A stretch of DNA of 64,000 nt from an uncultured Bacteroides sp. (GCA_944321465.1 CALULL010000016.1:1-64000); one strand, 5' to 3'. Shown: positions 1 through 8,312, counted from the first letter of the stretch. The notes: generated from the sequence alone by a model not told the origin. A program made the numbers and translations.

Positions 1-196
1 CCCCAATCGGTCATTAGACCGCCTTGCCGTGTGCTTGACAGTCTTTCTACGGCTTTCCAAGCCCTTTCGTCTTGCCATCGGCATCTTGTCTGCCGCTTTG
101 TCTCGACGTAGCCCCCGCTACGCCTTCGACAAAGGCGACAGCCAATCTGCACGGCGGCAAAACGAAATCGCTTTGGACTCTAATGACCGATTTGGG
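1..196 (+). mobile_element. Fold-back MITE-like element, copy 1
   Basis: First of three near-identical 194-196 bp elements (the others are at 40271 and 47229). It begins CCCCAATCGGTCATTAGA and ends with the complementary TCTAATGACCGATTTGGG, an 18-bp terminal inverted repeat with one mismatch. The centre holds a second imperfect dyad around positions 95-135 (CTTTGTCTCGACGTAGC facing GCTACGCCTTCGACAAAG), so the whole element could fold back. It has no plausible open frame. The left end coincides with the window edge, so the left target duplication cannot be seen; the right flank is TTTAC. Confidence 0.8.
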
Positions 197-238
197 TTTA
201 CTCCCCCCTCCTGCTTCCAATCCTCCCCTTGGCAGGCA

Positions 239-304
239 CAGGTGTGCCACCGAGGAAGCACAGGAATGCCCGGCAGCGAGCGCACCTGTGCTCCCTGCCG
301 GGCA
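239..304. repeat. 22-bp tandem repeat array A
   Basis: Three consecutive 22-bp units at 239, 261 and 283, with a decayed fourth at 305. Units start CAGGTG, CAGGAA or CACCTG and continue with a TGCCC/GGGCA-type dyad. It lies 43 bp right of MITE-like copy 1 and before the end of the antiporter gene. It belongs to a family of twelve arrays in this window. Confidence 0.75.
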
Positions 305-309
305 TTCCT
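262..309. terminator. Perfect 15-bp hairpin formed by array A
   Basis: AGGAATGCCCGGCAG at 262-276 pairs exactly with CTGCCGGGCATTCCT at 295-309 across an 18-nt loop. It lies 30 bp beyond the stop codon of the minus-strand antiporter and could end its transcript. There is no clear T-run, so termination is inferred. The arms are built from neighbouring 22-bp repeat units. Confidence 0.5.
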
Positions 310-338
310 ATGCTTGTTTGGGCCTTCTGGGTAAGGTG

Positions 339-2579
339 TCAGGCTATGCGACGTATGGCCTCGGACTTGCCCACCAGCCAAAGCGTGTCGCCGACGGACA
401 GCACGGTGTCGGGGGAGGGGTTGGATAGGTTGCCGCCCGGGCGTCCGATGGCAAGGATGATACAGTCGGTAATGTCGGCCTGCCTGATGGTTTGTCCGGC
501 CAGCGGAGAGCCTGGCTCCAGTTGCACGTGCTCTATCTTCATCTCGCCCCGAGCCGTGGCGGCAGGCGCGCTTGGCGCATTGGGACATTGCTCCAGGGCC
601 TTGCGCAGGTCGGACAGCTGGTCGTCGGTGCCCACTACCGTGATGCGGTCGCAGGGATAGAGGTGCTCGTTGCCCTCGGGTATGTCGATGCGGCGTTCGC
701 CTCGGGTAATGGAAATGACGTTTACCTGATAGCGCGTGCGCAGGGCGGCTTCCTTCAGCGTCTGCCCCACGTAGGCACATTCGGGCGCGATGGTGAAGTC
801 GGCCAAGTGTAGCTCGTGCAGCTGGGCATCGTTCAGCAAGGCTTCGTCCACGCCCCTCATATCGGTGCCTCGTTTGCTTTCGTTGCCCGCGAAGTTGGCC
901 CAGAACTGTGCCTCCATGTCGTGTGACTGCTTGTGTATGTGCTTGGAATAGTAGACGATGGCCACGGCCACGGCTGCCAGCACGATGCCCACGCCCGATG
1001 CGACGTTGAACAGCCGGACAATGATGCCCGTGACGAGCACCATGCACAGCAGTATCTTGATGAGGATGAGCGAGACGAGCGAGCCACGGTTGAACACGCT
1101 GTCGGCCCACAGCTTGCGGAATTCTTCCGAGTGGTTCCCCTTGGTGATGATGCCCCACAGGAAGGGGGACACGACCACGAAGATGAGGGCAAAGCTCAGC
1201 AGGCTGCCCCAGAGGCCGGGAACGTGGCGCATGAGCCACGGCTCGGCGTAGGCGAAGAACAAGCCGATGAAGAACAGGCACATGACGGCGTAGAGAGCCA
1301 CGGACAGGAGCATGGAGCGCAACAGCTTGTGCCAGGTGCTGCGGTGGCGCACGGTCATGGTGCCCGAGGCGTAGCGGGCCAGGGCGGACTTCAGGGTGGG
1401 GGGCAGATGGCGGTCGAGCACGTTGTAGGCCGGCAGGGCAAAGCGCATCATGTAGGGCGTGAAGAAGGTCGTAATAACCGACACGGCCACGATGACGGGA
1501 TAGAGGAAGTCGTCGGTCACCTTCAAGGCGGTGCCCAGCGAAGCGATGATGAAGGCGAACTCGCCTACCTGCGTCAGCGAGAAGCCTGCTTGCATGGCCT
1601 CTTTGAGCGGCTGTCCCGAGAGCACTACGCCGAAGCTGCCGAACACGGCCTGCCCCACCAGCACCAGGACGACGAGCACGAGTATGGGGCCTATGTACTG
1701 TGCTATGACGGCGGGGTCTATCATCATGCCGACCGATACGAAGAACACCGAGGAAAACAGGTCTTTCACGGGCTGCACGATGCGCTCTATCTTGGCGGCC
1801 TCGGAAGTCTCGGCCAACAGCGACCCCATGACGAACGCGCCCAGTGCGGAGGAGAAACCGGCCTTGACGGCTATCATCACCATGCCGAGACACAGGCCCA
1901 GCGAGCCGATGAGCAGGATTTCGTCGGTGACGTAGCGGTGTATCTTCTTCAGCAGCGTGGGCACCAGGTAGATGCCCAGTACCGACCAGAAGATGAGGAA
2001 GGCGGCCAGCTTGAACACGCTTTGGAGCATCGCCATGCCCTCGAACTGCTGGCTGGCGGCCAGCGTGGAAAGCATTACCAGCATGACTACGCCCATGAGG
2101 TCTTCGACGACGAGGATGCCCAGGACGATGCCGGTGAACTTCTGTTGCAGCAGTCCCATGTCGTTGAAGGCCTTATAGACAATGGCCGTAGAGGACATAG
2201 ACATCATGCCGCCCAGGAAAATGCAGCTCATGTGCGAGAAGCCCATGATGTGTCCTGCCGTGTATCCTACGAATATCATGCCGCAGACAATGGTCATCGT
2301 GGCTACCACAGCGGTCAGGCCTACGTTCATCAACTTCTTGAAGCTGAAGCCCAGTCCCATCGAGAAGAGGAGGAAAATGACACCGATGTCGCCCCACGTC
2401 TTGATGTCGGTCATGTCGGTTACGGTGGGGAACAGGGCGATGGAGGGCCCGGCCAGCAGGCCGGCCACGATATAGCCCAGAATGACAGGTTGCTTCAACC
2501 ACTTGAATACGACCGTCACGATGCCCGCGATGATGAGTATGACGGCCAGGTCGGAAATGATAGGTGCTACTTCGGCCAT
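339..2579 (-). CDS. CPA2-family cation:proton antiporter with two TrkA-C domains
   Basis: A 746-residue inner-membrane protein of the Kef-type monovalent cation:proton antiporter family. Residues 1 to about 385 are a typical Na_H_exchanger core of about twelve hydrophobic helices. A second block of about four helices follows around 410-545. The tail has two TrkA-C-like regulatory modules, about 585-660 and 679-746; the second contains SVGDTLWLVG near its end. I see no Rossmann TrkA-N domain, so this is not a classical KefB/KefC with NAD binding. The start MAEVAPIISDL begins directly with the first helix. The likely role is K+ or Na+ export coupled to pH and osmotic control; the ion is not decided by sequence. 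Confidence 0.85.
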   Translation of the reverse strand: MAEVAPIISDLAVILIIAGIVTVVFKWLKQPVILGYIVAGLLAGPSIALFPTVTDMTDIKTWGDIGVIFLLFSMGLGFSFKKLMNVGLTAVVATMTIVCGMIFVGYTAGHIMGFSHMSCIFLGGMMSMSSTAIVYKAFNDMGLLQQKFTGIVLGILVVEDLMGVVMLVMLSTLAASQQFEGMAMLQSVFKLAAFLIFWSVLGIYLVPTLLKKIHRYVTDEILLIGSLGLCLGMVMIAVKAGFSSALGAFVMGSLLAETSEAAKIERIVQPVKDLFSSVFFVSVGMMIDPAVIAQYIGPILVLVVLVLVGQAVFGSFGVVLSGQPLKEAMQAGFSLTQVGEFAFIIASLGTALKVTDDFLYPVIVAVSVITTFFTPYMMRFALPAYNVLDRHLPPTLKSALARYASGTMTVRHRSTWHKLLRSMLLSVALYAVMCLFFIGLFFAYAEPWLMRHVPGLWGSLLSFALIFVVVSPFLWGIITKGNHSEEFRKLWADSVFNRGSLVSLILIKILLCMVLVTGIIVRLFNVASGVGIVLAAVAVAIVYYSKHIHKQSHDMEAQFWANFAGNESKRGTDMRGVDEALLNDAQLHELHLADFTIAPECAYVGQTLKEAALRTRYQVNVISITRGERRIDIPEGNEHLYPCDRITVVGTDDQLSDLRKALEQCPNAPSAPAATARGEMKIEHVQLEPGSPLAGQTIRQADITDCIILAIGRPGGNLSNPSPDTVLSVGDTLWLVGKSEAIRRIA

Positions 2580-2719
2580 GTCGTTGTGTTGTGTTTGAGG
2601 TTTGCTTTGTTAGGAGGTGCAAAATAAGGACAAAATAAGTCTACCTTGTCCTCCCGGGGAGCAAAGATTAAGTTATTTTGCACATCACTTCTCCCGTTTC
2701 TGTCGGCGGGAGGACGACC

Positions 2720-3646
2720 TCAGAACCACTTTATTTTTCGGAACAGGACGAACGTTGCCGCACTGATAAGCCCGGAGCACAGAATGATTAGGGCAAAGGC
2801 GTGCGAAGCATTTTCCAGATGTATGTCTACATTCATGCCATAGAAGCTGGCTATCAGCGTAGGGATGGCCAAGGTGATGGACAGGCTCGTCATGCGTTTC
2901 ATAATGGAGTTGACGTTGTTGGAGATGATGGAAGCGAAGGCGTCCATCGTGCCCGTGAGTATGTCGCTGTAGACGTTTACTGTGTTATAGGCTTGCTTCA
3001 GCTCGATTACCACGTCTTCGAGCAGTGCCATGTCAAGATACTCCGTGCCCTGGAAGATGTTTCTCAGCCGCCCTATCATGACTTCGTTGCCGCGTATGGA
3101 GGTGTCGAAATAGACGAGTGTTTTCTGTAGTTTCATCAGATTGAGCAGGTCCTCGTTGCGGATGCTTTTCTCCAGTTCCTTTTCGGCGGTGGACACTTCG
3201 TTGTTTATCTGTTTGAGGTACTTCAGGAACCACACGGCCGAGGAGTAAATGATGCGCAGGATGAGGTCAAGCTTGTTGCTGACCACGATGCCCTTGCGGC
3301 GCGTATGGAGTATGAAGTCGGGAATCATGTCCGTATGGTGGTAGCACACGGAGACGATGATTTTGTCGTTGGTGATGATGCCGATGGGGACGGTAATGAA
3401 CGGTATGCCGTCCTGGTTGCTGGGCATGGGAATGCGCAGGATGGTGAGCAGCCAGTCGCCTTCGGTCTCGGTGCGGGGACGTTCATCGATGTCGGCAATG
3501 TCCTCCAGAAAAGACTCGGGCACACTCAGCTCTTGCGTCAGAAAACGGAAGTCGTCACTGTCGGGGCACTCCACGTTCACCCAGCAGCCGGGTGTCCATT
3601 CGGCTTTCTCTACAAAGCCGTTTTCGCTGTACAGGTACTTTCTCAT
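2720..3646 (-). CDS. corA: CorA-family magnesium transporter
   Basis: A 308-residue protein with a long, mostly helical cytoplasmic N-terminal domain and two C-terminal membrane helices. The family signature GMN (residues 270-272, in YGMNVDIH) ends the first helix, as in CorA Mg2+/Co2+ channels. I start at MRKYLYSENGF (3646) rather than at the open frame's earlier start at 3730, because the extra 28 residues are basic, proline-rich and cover the promoter region. It is transcribed divergently from rnhB, and the two promoters form a mirror-image inverted repeat. Confidence 0.88.
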   Translation of the reverse strand: MRKYLYSENGFVEKAEWTPGCWVNVECPDSDDFRFLTQELSVPESFLEDIADIDERPRTETEGDWLLTILRIPMPSNQDGIPFITVPIGIITNDKIIVSVCYHHTDMIPDFILHTRRKGIVVSNKLDLILRIIYSSAVWFLKYLKQINNEVSTAEKELEKSIRNEDLLNLMKLQKTLVYFDTSIRGNEVMIGRLRNIFQGTEYLDMALLEDVVIELKQAYNTVNVYSDILTGTMDAFASIISNNVNSIMKRMTSLSITLAIPTLIASFYGMNVDIHLENASHAFALIILCSGLISAATFVLFRKIKWF

Positions 3647-3712
3647 ACGGTGTGTTCTTGGCCTTTTTCGTTTGGGTGGCGGTCTTGTTTCCAGGCAAAC
3701 GCCGTTCCGAAA

Positions 3713-3759
3713 CGGGGCAAAGGTAGCCAAATCCTTGAGAAATGGTTACCTTTGCCCCG
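3713..3759. promoter_or_regulatory. Mirror-image divergent promoter corA / rnhB
   Basis: CGGGGCAAAGGTA at 3713-3725 is the exact reverse complement of TACCTTTGCCCCG at 3747-3759. Each arm contains one TAnnTTTG -7 box (TACCTTTG), the left one reading toward corA and the right one toward rnhB. The arms are separated by 21 bp. Confidence 0.7.
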
Positions 3760-3780
3760 CGAATATAACAGAAAAGTAAC

Positions 3781-4407
3781 ATGCTTTTACCATACATGCA
3801 CGAGGGGCTTCTTGAGGCCGGATGTGACGAGGCAGGGCGGGGCTGCCTGGCCGGGGCTGTCTATGCCGCTGCCGTGGTGTTGCCGCCCGACTTCCGCAGC
3901 GAGTTGCTGAACGACTCCAAGCAGCTCACCGAGCGGCAACGCTACGACCTGCGTCCGCTCATCGAACAAGAAGCATTGGCCTGGGCGATCGGCGTGGCCA
4001 CGCCGCAGGAAATAGACCGGCTGAACATCCTGAACGCTTCGCTCTTGGCCATGCACCGTGCCATAGGGGCTTTGAAACTGGTGCCTCAGCACATACTGGT
4101 GGACGGCAACCGCTTCAGGCCCTATCCCGGCGTGCCCCACACCACAGTGGTAAAGGGCGACGGCAAGTACCTTTCCATCGCAGCCGCTTCTGTGCTGGCC
4201 AAGACCTACCGCGACGACTATATGGACCGTCTGCACGCCGAATACCCTTACTATGGCTGGGACCAGAACAAGGGCTATCCTACCCGCGAGCACCGGGATG
4301 CCATTGCTGCCCACGGCATTACGCCCTATCACCGCAGGTCGTTCCGGCATGTGGCCGATGCTTCCGGCCTGTGCGGCGAAGGGCGGATGCTCGACTTCCA
4401 GCCTTAG
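3781..4407 (+). CDS. rnhB: Ribonuclease HII
   Basis: A 208-residue RNase HII that cleaves the RNA strand of RNA-DNA hybrids and removes single ribonucleotides from DNA. The signature GCDEAGRG carries catalytic D16 and E17; D108 (LVDGN) and D127 (KGDGK) complete the acidic set. The glycine-rich and [10 protein letters not shown] segments are typical. Length is normal for the family. The ATG lies 27 bp after a TACCTTTG -7 box that is part of the divergent promoter shared with corA. It is convergent with the permease gene that follows. Confidence 0.95.
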   Translation: MLLPYMHEGLLEAGCDEAGRGCLAGAVYAAAVVLPPDFRSELLNDSKQLTERQRYDLRPLIEQEALAWAIGVATPQEIDRLNILNASLLAMHRAIGALKLVPQHILVDGNRFRPYPGVPHTTVVKGDGKYLSIAAASVLAKTYRDDYMDRLHAEYPYYGWDQNKGYPTREHRDAIAAHGITPYHRRSFRHVADASGLCGEGRMLDFQP

Positions 4408-4480
4408 CCGTGGATGCAGGGCGGGGGTGGGGCGGAAGTTCCGGCTCTAAGAACCGTTGTGTCGTTTCTCCTGTCTTTCC

Positions 4481-4505
4481 GACAATGGATAAAGAGGGCA
4501 TTGTC
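4481..4505. terminator. Weak hairpin between rnhB and permease
   Basis: GACAATG at 4481-4487 pairs with CATTGTC at 4499-4505 in the convergent gap. The stem is only 7 bp and there is no T-run, so the assignment is tentative. Confidence 0.3.
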
Positions 4506-4517
4506 CTTTGTCACCTG

Positions 4518-5858
4518 TCAGAACAGACAACCGAACGCCCATCCCGAAAGAGTCGCCATAGCGATTACTAAAGCCACATAGACTGCGGTTTTCTTCAGTC
4601 CGAGCACCCGGCTGATGACGAGCATACTCGGCAACGAAAGGGACGGGCCAGCCAGCAGCAGTGCCAACGCAGGCCCTTTCCCCATGCCCGAAGCTAACAG
4701 CCCCTGTATAATCGGTATCTCGGTGAGCGTGGCGAAATACATGAAGGCACCGGCAAAACTGGCAAAGAAATTGGACAGCAGCGAATTGCCGCCAACCGAC
4801 CTTTGTATCCATTCGTTAGGAATAATGCCTGCATACGAATTGCCGTCATGAGTGGAGCCAAGCAAGAACCCCGCAGTGAGTACACCTATTGCGAGCAACG
4901 GCAGAATTTGCTTTGCAAATCCCCAAGAAGCCGACAGCCATTCTTGGTTGTCTTCGCTCTTTTTGTCAAAGTATAATATCACGGACAGGCAAGTTACGGC
5001 AACTATCATCGGGATAAGAGGTACAAATCTTTCGTCGGCGACAAGCCACTTCGAAAAGCCTGCCGATACCGCTGTAGCCAACATTCCAAGCAGCACCCAT
5101 GCTGCTTTCAGTCTTAGGAACTTTATCAGCGACCAGCACAACAGCAGCGATAGGCCTCCGACGACATGCCACTTGTATGTGAATACGCTATGCCACCCTT
5201 CGTCCTCAGCAGAGGCAGGTGCTCCCCAATTGGCAAATACAAGTATCAAAACAAGGGTAAAGAAAAGAAAGGCCGTCTGCCATGCCGGACGCTCCTCTGG
5301 GGGCAGAACGATGTTCATTTGCTGCTCATGTTTGGCTTGTTCCTCCTTTCGGAAGATAAAGGCCATGACAAGTCCTATGACAATAGAGAAGGATACGGCT
5401 CCGACCACACGTGCAATGCCCATCTCCATACCTAATATCCGGGCCGTCAGAATAATAGACAGTACACTTATGGCCGGACCTGAGTATAAGAAGGCTATAG
5501 CCGGTCCCAGACCTGCACCACGCTTGTAGATACTGGTGAAAAGCGGCAAGATGGTGCAGGAGCATATGGCCAGTATGCCTCCCGAGACGGCAGCTATCGA
5601 GTAGGCCAGCCATTTCCTTGCGTTCGCGCCGAAATACCGTATCACCGAAGCCTGGCTGACAAACACGGCTATCACTCCAGCGATGAAGAACGCAGGCAGC
5701 AGACATAAGACAACATGCTCGCGGGCGTACCATTGACTAAGGTCCAGCATAGCGTCAATTGCCGAGGAAAACCGTGCGCTTTGCAGCGGCATGAAGAACA
5801 CGGCTGCAAAAAGCACTACAATCCCCAAGAGGGTTTTCAGTTCCTTTTTTGTCTCCAT
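4518..5858 (-). CDS. DUF318/ArsP-type permease
   Basis: A 446-residue polytopic membrane protein of the predicted permease family that includes ArsP (organoarsenical efflux) and SO_0444-type heavy-metal exporters. The diagnostic CSC pair (C99 and C101, in AICSCTILPLF) lies in a membrane helix and is repeated in style by GPSLSLPSM near the C-terminus. A soluble linker rich in charge around 170-190 splits two bundles of helices. It is the last gene of the minus-strand run arsR, arsF-like, arsG-like, mini-thioredoxin, permease, separated from the mini-thioredoxin by 12 bp. Context suggests export of a trivalent or organic arsenical; another soft metal is possible. Confidence 0.75.
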   Translation of the reverse strand: METKKELKTLLGIVVLFAAVFFMPLQSARFSSAIDAMLDLSQWYAREHVVLCLLPAFFIAGVIAVFVSQASVIRYFGANARKWLAYSIAAVSGGILAICSCTILPLFTSIYKRGAGLGPAIAFLYSGPAISVLSIILTARILGMEMGIARVVGAVSFSIVIGLVMAFIFRKEEQAKHEQQMNIVLPPEERPAWQTAFLFFTLVLILVFANWGAPASAEDEGWHSVFTYKWHVVGGLSLLLCWSLIKFLRLKAAWVLLGMLATAVSAGFSKWLVADERFVPLIPMIVAVTCLSVILYFDKKSEDNQEWLSASWGFAKQILPLLAIGVLTAGFLLGSTHDGNSYAGIIPNEWIQRSVGGNSLLSNFFASFAGAFMYFATLTEIPIIQGLLASGMGKGPALALLLAGPSLSLPSMLVISRVLGLKKTAVYVALVIAMATLSGWAFGCLF

Positions 5859-5870
5859 ACGCTTCCGGTT

Positions 5871-6104
5871 TTACAGGCCAAGTGCCTTTCGCACCTCAGC
5901 TTCGGTTGGGACGTGACCCTTAATCCTGACTTCTCCGTCTACCACTATGGCAGGCGTACTCAAGATGTTGTAACTCATCATCTCCACGATGTCCTCCACC
6001 TTGGTGAGCTGTGCTTCGGGCATGCTTTCGGTCACCACTTTTTCTACTACTTTATAGGCCGCCTTGCATTTGGCGCAACCCGGCCCCAAAACTTTAATCT
6101 CCAT
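5871..6104 (-). CDS. Mini-thioredoxin (TM0996/MTH895 family)
   Basis: A 77-residue thioredoxin-fold protein starting MEIKVLGPGCAKCKAA, with redox or metal-binding cysteines C10 and C13 in a CAKC motif. Proteins of this size are often encoded next to DUF318 permeases, as here. The likely role is reduction or delivery of the metal or arsenical to the permease. It lacks a signal peptide, so it should be cytoplasmic. Confidence 0.8.
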   Translation of the reverse strand: MEIKVLGPGCAKCKAAYKVVEKVVTESMPEAQLTKVEDIVEMMSYNILSTPAIVVDGEVRIKGHVPTEAEVRKALGL

Positions 6105-6143
6105 AATAAGTATCGTTCTTTTTCTTAATTAGACAATCGTGCT

Positions 6144-6863
6144 TTAGAAAAACACCGCCAGGCAATAGTACAAGCCTATGGCAAGAAACAGTATGCCGAC
6201 AACAACGCTCAGCCACTTTTGCACAGACTGTATCCGTCCGTAGATCTCGCCGATGCGTTGCGTACTGAATGCCAGTACCCACGCTACAATCAGCACGGGC
6301 AAAGCCGTGGAAACAGCAAACAGGACCGGCAGCAAATAGCCGGCCGTTACCGTGGCCGACATGGGTATTAGCATACCGAAGTAGAACACCCCACTTGTGG
6401 GGCAGAAAGCCAAGGCGAACAAAACTCCGAGCAGCAAAGCACCGGCACTGCCTCGCCTTGCCAGTTTCTCTCCATTCCCTTTGAAGCTCCAAGAGGGTAG
6501 CGGGAGCCTGTCGCCCAACAGCATGAACGCTCCTACCGCCAGCAACACGGGGCCAAGAAGCATTTCTCCGTACCGGGCAATAGCCTTCTGAATGCCAAAC
6601 AGGCTGGCCCCTTCTTTCAACACAGTTATCAGTACGAGGCCCAGCACGGTATAGGCCAATGTGCGCCCCAGCGTGTAGAAAAGCCCTTTTCTGAATATTG
6701 TCCCACGGCTTTCTATGTCTTTTCCGATAAACCCGATTGCCGCTATGTTCGTGGCCAGCGGACAAGGCGATATGGCAGTGAGCAGTCCTAACAGGAAAGC
6801 CGTGAGTGCAGGAGTCGTACTGCTGTCAAGTAACGAATGCAACCAGTCCATAAGCACGTTCAA
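6144..6863 (-). CDS. arsG: ArsG/CcdA-like efflux permease
   Basis: A 239-residue membrane protein with about six helices and the LysE/CcdA-type start (LLTAISPCPLATNIAAIGF). It matches the family annotated as aromatic aminobenzylarsenical efflux permease ArsG, distinguished from CcdA by its operon partner. Its start overlaps the stop of the ArsF-like gene by 4 bp, which implies translational coupling. Likely role: removal of trivalent aromatic or inorganic arsenicals from the cytoplasm. A thiol-electron carrier role like CcdA remains an alternative, because both neighbours are thioredoxin-fold proteins. Confidence 0.7.
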   Translation of the reverse strand: MNVLMDWLHSLLDSSTTPALTAFLLGLLTAISPCPLATNIAAIGFIGKDIESRGTIFRKGLFYTLGRTLAYTVLGLVLITVLKEGASLFGIQKAIARYGEMLLGPVLLAVGAFMLLGDRLPLPSWSFKGNGEKLARRGSAGALLLGVLFALAFCPTSGVFYFGMLIPMSATVTAGYLLPVLFAVSTALPVLIVAWVLAFSTQRIGEIYGRIQSVQKWLSVVVGILFLAIGLYYCLAVFF

Positions 6864-7291
6864 TTTAGCATTTCCCTAATCTTGTCGGCCAATCCCTTTC
6901 GGAATGCAACAGGCGACTTGCGGGCATTGCCAAACGCAAACTTGGTCATGTCTTCTGTCGCCTCCGCCCCGTTTTCGTGGTCCACAAGCACTAACGACGA
7001 CCACGTTACCTGGTACTTGTCGGCAAGTGCCTCGTTTTTGCCTATGTCCACTGCTTTGTATACGAGCCTGCCGTTAGCCACATCGTCGGCAAAGGCTGTC
7101 GACACGACGTTCTTCGCCTCTTCCTCAATCGCCCTGCAAGTGGGGCAACGTTGTGCACCATAAAAATACAATACTTCCACCACATCCGCTTTGGAGGTGT
7201 CGGTCTGCTGTTTCACTTCGCGTTCTGCCTTGCTGTTTCCGCAGGCGAACAGGCTCAGGCAGAGAGCCGTCATCAAGAAAACTTTCTTCAT
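6860..7291 (-). CDS. arsF: ArsF-like thioredoxin-fold lipoprotein
   Basis: A 143-residue lipoprotein: the signal ends at LFACG, giving lipidated C17. The mature part is a small thioredoxin fold with C49-P-T-C52 (RCPTC) after a YFYGA strand. This matches the family named nitrophenyl compound nitroreductase subunit ArsF, found with ArsG. It probably faces the periplasm and exchanges electrons with, or binds substrate for, the overlapping permease. It follows arsR by 62 bp, and that gap holds its own putative ArsR operator. Confidence 0.72.
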   Translation of the reverse strand: MKKVFLMTALCLSLFACGNSKAEREVKQQTDTSKADVVEVLYFYGAQRCPTCRAIEEEAKNVVSTAFADDVANGRLVYKAVDIGKNEALADKYQVTWSSLVLVDHENGAEATEDMTKFAFGNARKSPVAFRKGLADKIREMLN

Positions 7292-7311
7292 ATACTTTCT
7301 TTGCTATATGT

Positions 7312-7331
7312 TATTCGCAAAACAACGAACA
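7312..7331 (-). promoter_or_regulatory. Putative ArsR operator upstream of arsF
   Basis: The plus strand reads TATTCG-CAAAACAA-CGAACA. It forms a 6-8-6 dyad with one mismatch and matches the arsR promoter site at 7694-7713 at 15 of 20 positions. The centre reads TTGTTTTG on the minus strand, one base from a TAnnTTTG -7 box, so repressor binding there would block a promoter. Confidence 0.5.
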
Positions 7332-7353
7332 TGTAGGGTAAAAAGAAAGGCCA

Positions 7354-7674
7354 TCAGCTGCAGCACCTTTCTTTGTCGGGCATGTGACGATCGAAAAAGT
7401 CCTTGAACAGTTTGCTCGCCAACTGCCAATTCTCCCGGTTGATACAGTATTTCACCTTCGGGGCTTCTACCTCTCCCTGTATCAGTCCGGCTTCCTTCAG
7501 TTCCTTCAGATGTTGCGAGACCGTAGCCTTGGCTATTGGCAATTCCTCGTTTATATCGCCAAAGTAACATGTCGCACGTCGGGCAAGAAACAGAAGGATA
7601 GCTACACGCGTGGGGTGGCCTAATGCTTTGGCAAAGCGGGCAAGCCGCTCTTCGTTCATGTTTTCCGTGTCCAT
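7354..7674 (-). CDS. arsR: ArsR/SmtB-family metalloregulator
   Basis: A 106-residue winged-helix repressor: [15 protein letters not shown] is the family start, and [17 protein letters not shown] is the recognition helix. The classical ELCVCDL metal motif is absent. Candidate arsenic ligands are C36 (RATCYFG) and the C-terminal pair C104-C105, so the binding site is likely non-canonical. It is first in the arsenical cluster and would sense trivalent arsenicals. Similar dyads lie over its own promoter and before arsF. Confidence 0.85.
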   Translation of the reverse strand: MDTENMNEERLARFAKALGHPTRVAILLFLARRATCYFGDINEELPIAKATVSQHLKELKEAGLIQGEVEAPKVKYCINRENWQLASKLFKDFFDRHMPDKERCCS

Positions 7675-7693
7675 CGTAATACATTCCGTTTGT

Positions 7694-7730
7694 TGTTTGC
7701 AAAAGTACGAACAAAATGGGGACGGGCAAA
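7694..7730 (-). promoter_or_regulatory. arsR promoter with putative operator
   Basis: On the minus strand a TACTTTTG -7 box (7700-7707) follows a TTTG -33 box (7727-7730) with a 19-bp spacer. The dyad TGTTTG-CAAAAGTA-CGAACA at 7694-7713 overlaps the -7 box completely. The related dyad upstream of arsF suggests a shared ArsR operator. Confidence 0.65.
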
Positions 7731-7816
7731 GCGATTACGCATTCTTTTTGCACCTGCGCTCCAAATTTTTCCCCGGTCTCCTCGCCTGGACTATTTGGAC
7801 CGTGCCTGTCCGGGGA

Positions 7817-7859
7817 CACCTGTGCTCCGAACGTTCGCAGGTAAGCGTCCCGCATCCTC
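7817..7859. repeat. 22-bp repeat array B
   Basis: Two units, CACCTGTGCTCC... at 7817 and CAGGTAAGCGTCC... at 7838; the first is 21 bp. A lone related segment, CAAAGGTGTGCTACC, sits near 7903. It lies in the divergent gap between arsR and the DUF59 gene. Apart from this array and the two promoters I see nothing else in the 326-bp gap. Confidence 0.55.
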
Positions 7860-7963
7860 ATTTTCCTCTTCCAGCCCCAGCCCGAAGAGCGCAAAAGCGG
7901 GAGCAAAGGTGTGCTACCTCCGTTTTCTTCCTTTCTTTGTTCGCTTTTTCCAGCTATTTTCCT

Positions 7964-7971
7964 TAGTTTTG
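7964..7971 (+). promoter_or_regulatory. -7 box for the DUF59 gene
   Basis: TAGTTTTG matches TAnnTTTG and ends 29 bp before the ATG. The -33 region is not clear: a TTTG at 7936 is 24 bp upstream. Confidence 0.55.
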
Positions 7972-8000
7972 CCAGACAAACCAATACATAGCACACGAAT

Positions 8001-8312
8001 ATGACGAAATTTGAAATAGAAGAGAAAGTTGTGGCGATGCTTAAGACCGTGTTCGACCCCGAAATCCCCGTCAACGTCTACGACCTTGGCCTGATTTACA
8101 AAATCGACGTTTCGGACGACAGCGAAGTGTCCATCGACATGACGCTTACCGCCCCCAATTGCCCGGCCGCCGACTTCATCATGGAGGACGTGCGCCAGAA
8201 GATAGAGTCGATAGAGGGAGTCAAGCAGGCCACCGTCAACCTTGTCTTCGAGCCTGAATGGGACAAAGACATGATGAGCGAGGAGGCCAAGCTGGAACTG
8301 GGCTTCCTCTGA
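8001..8312 (+). CDS. DUF59/MIP18-family Fe-S assembly protein
   Basis: A 103-residue cytoplasmic protein that is almost entirely one FeS_assembly_P (DUF59) domain: FDPEIPVNVYDLGLIYKI near the start and TAPNCPAADF in the middle, with the conserved cysteine about residue 54. Relatives (SufT, PaaD, MIP18) act in maturation of Fe-S proteins. It is first in a likely transcript with the TlpA-like gene 39 bp downstream. Confidence 0.85.
   Translation: MTKFEIEEKVVAMLKTVFDPEIPVNVYDLGLIYKIDVSDDSEVSIDMTLTAPNCPAADFIMEDVRQKIESIEGVKQATVNLVFEPEWDKDMMSEEAKLELGFL

Noticed and set aside
118-1893. Second long minus-strand frame over the antiporter
   Set aside because: Arg/His-rich composition and no domains; the in-phase 746-residue antiporter explains the region.
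933-2627. Long plus-strand frame opposite the antiporter gene
   Set aside because: It is a shadow of the antiporter on the other strand: rich in His, Gln and Asp with no recognisable domain, as is common in GC-rich coding DNA.
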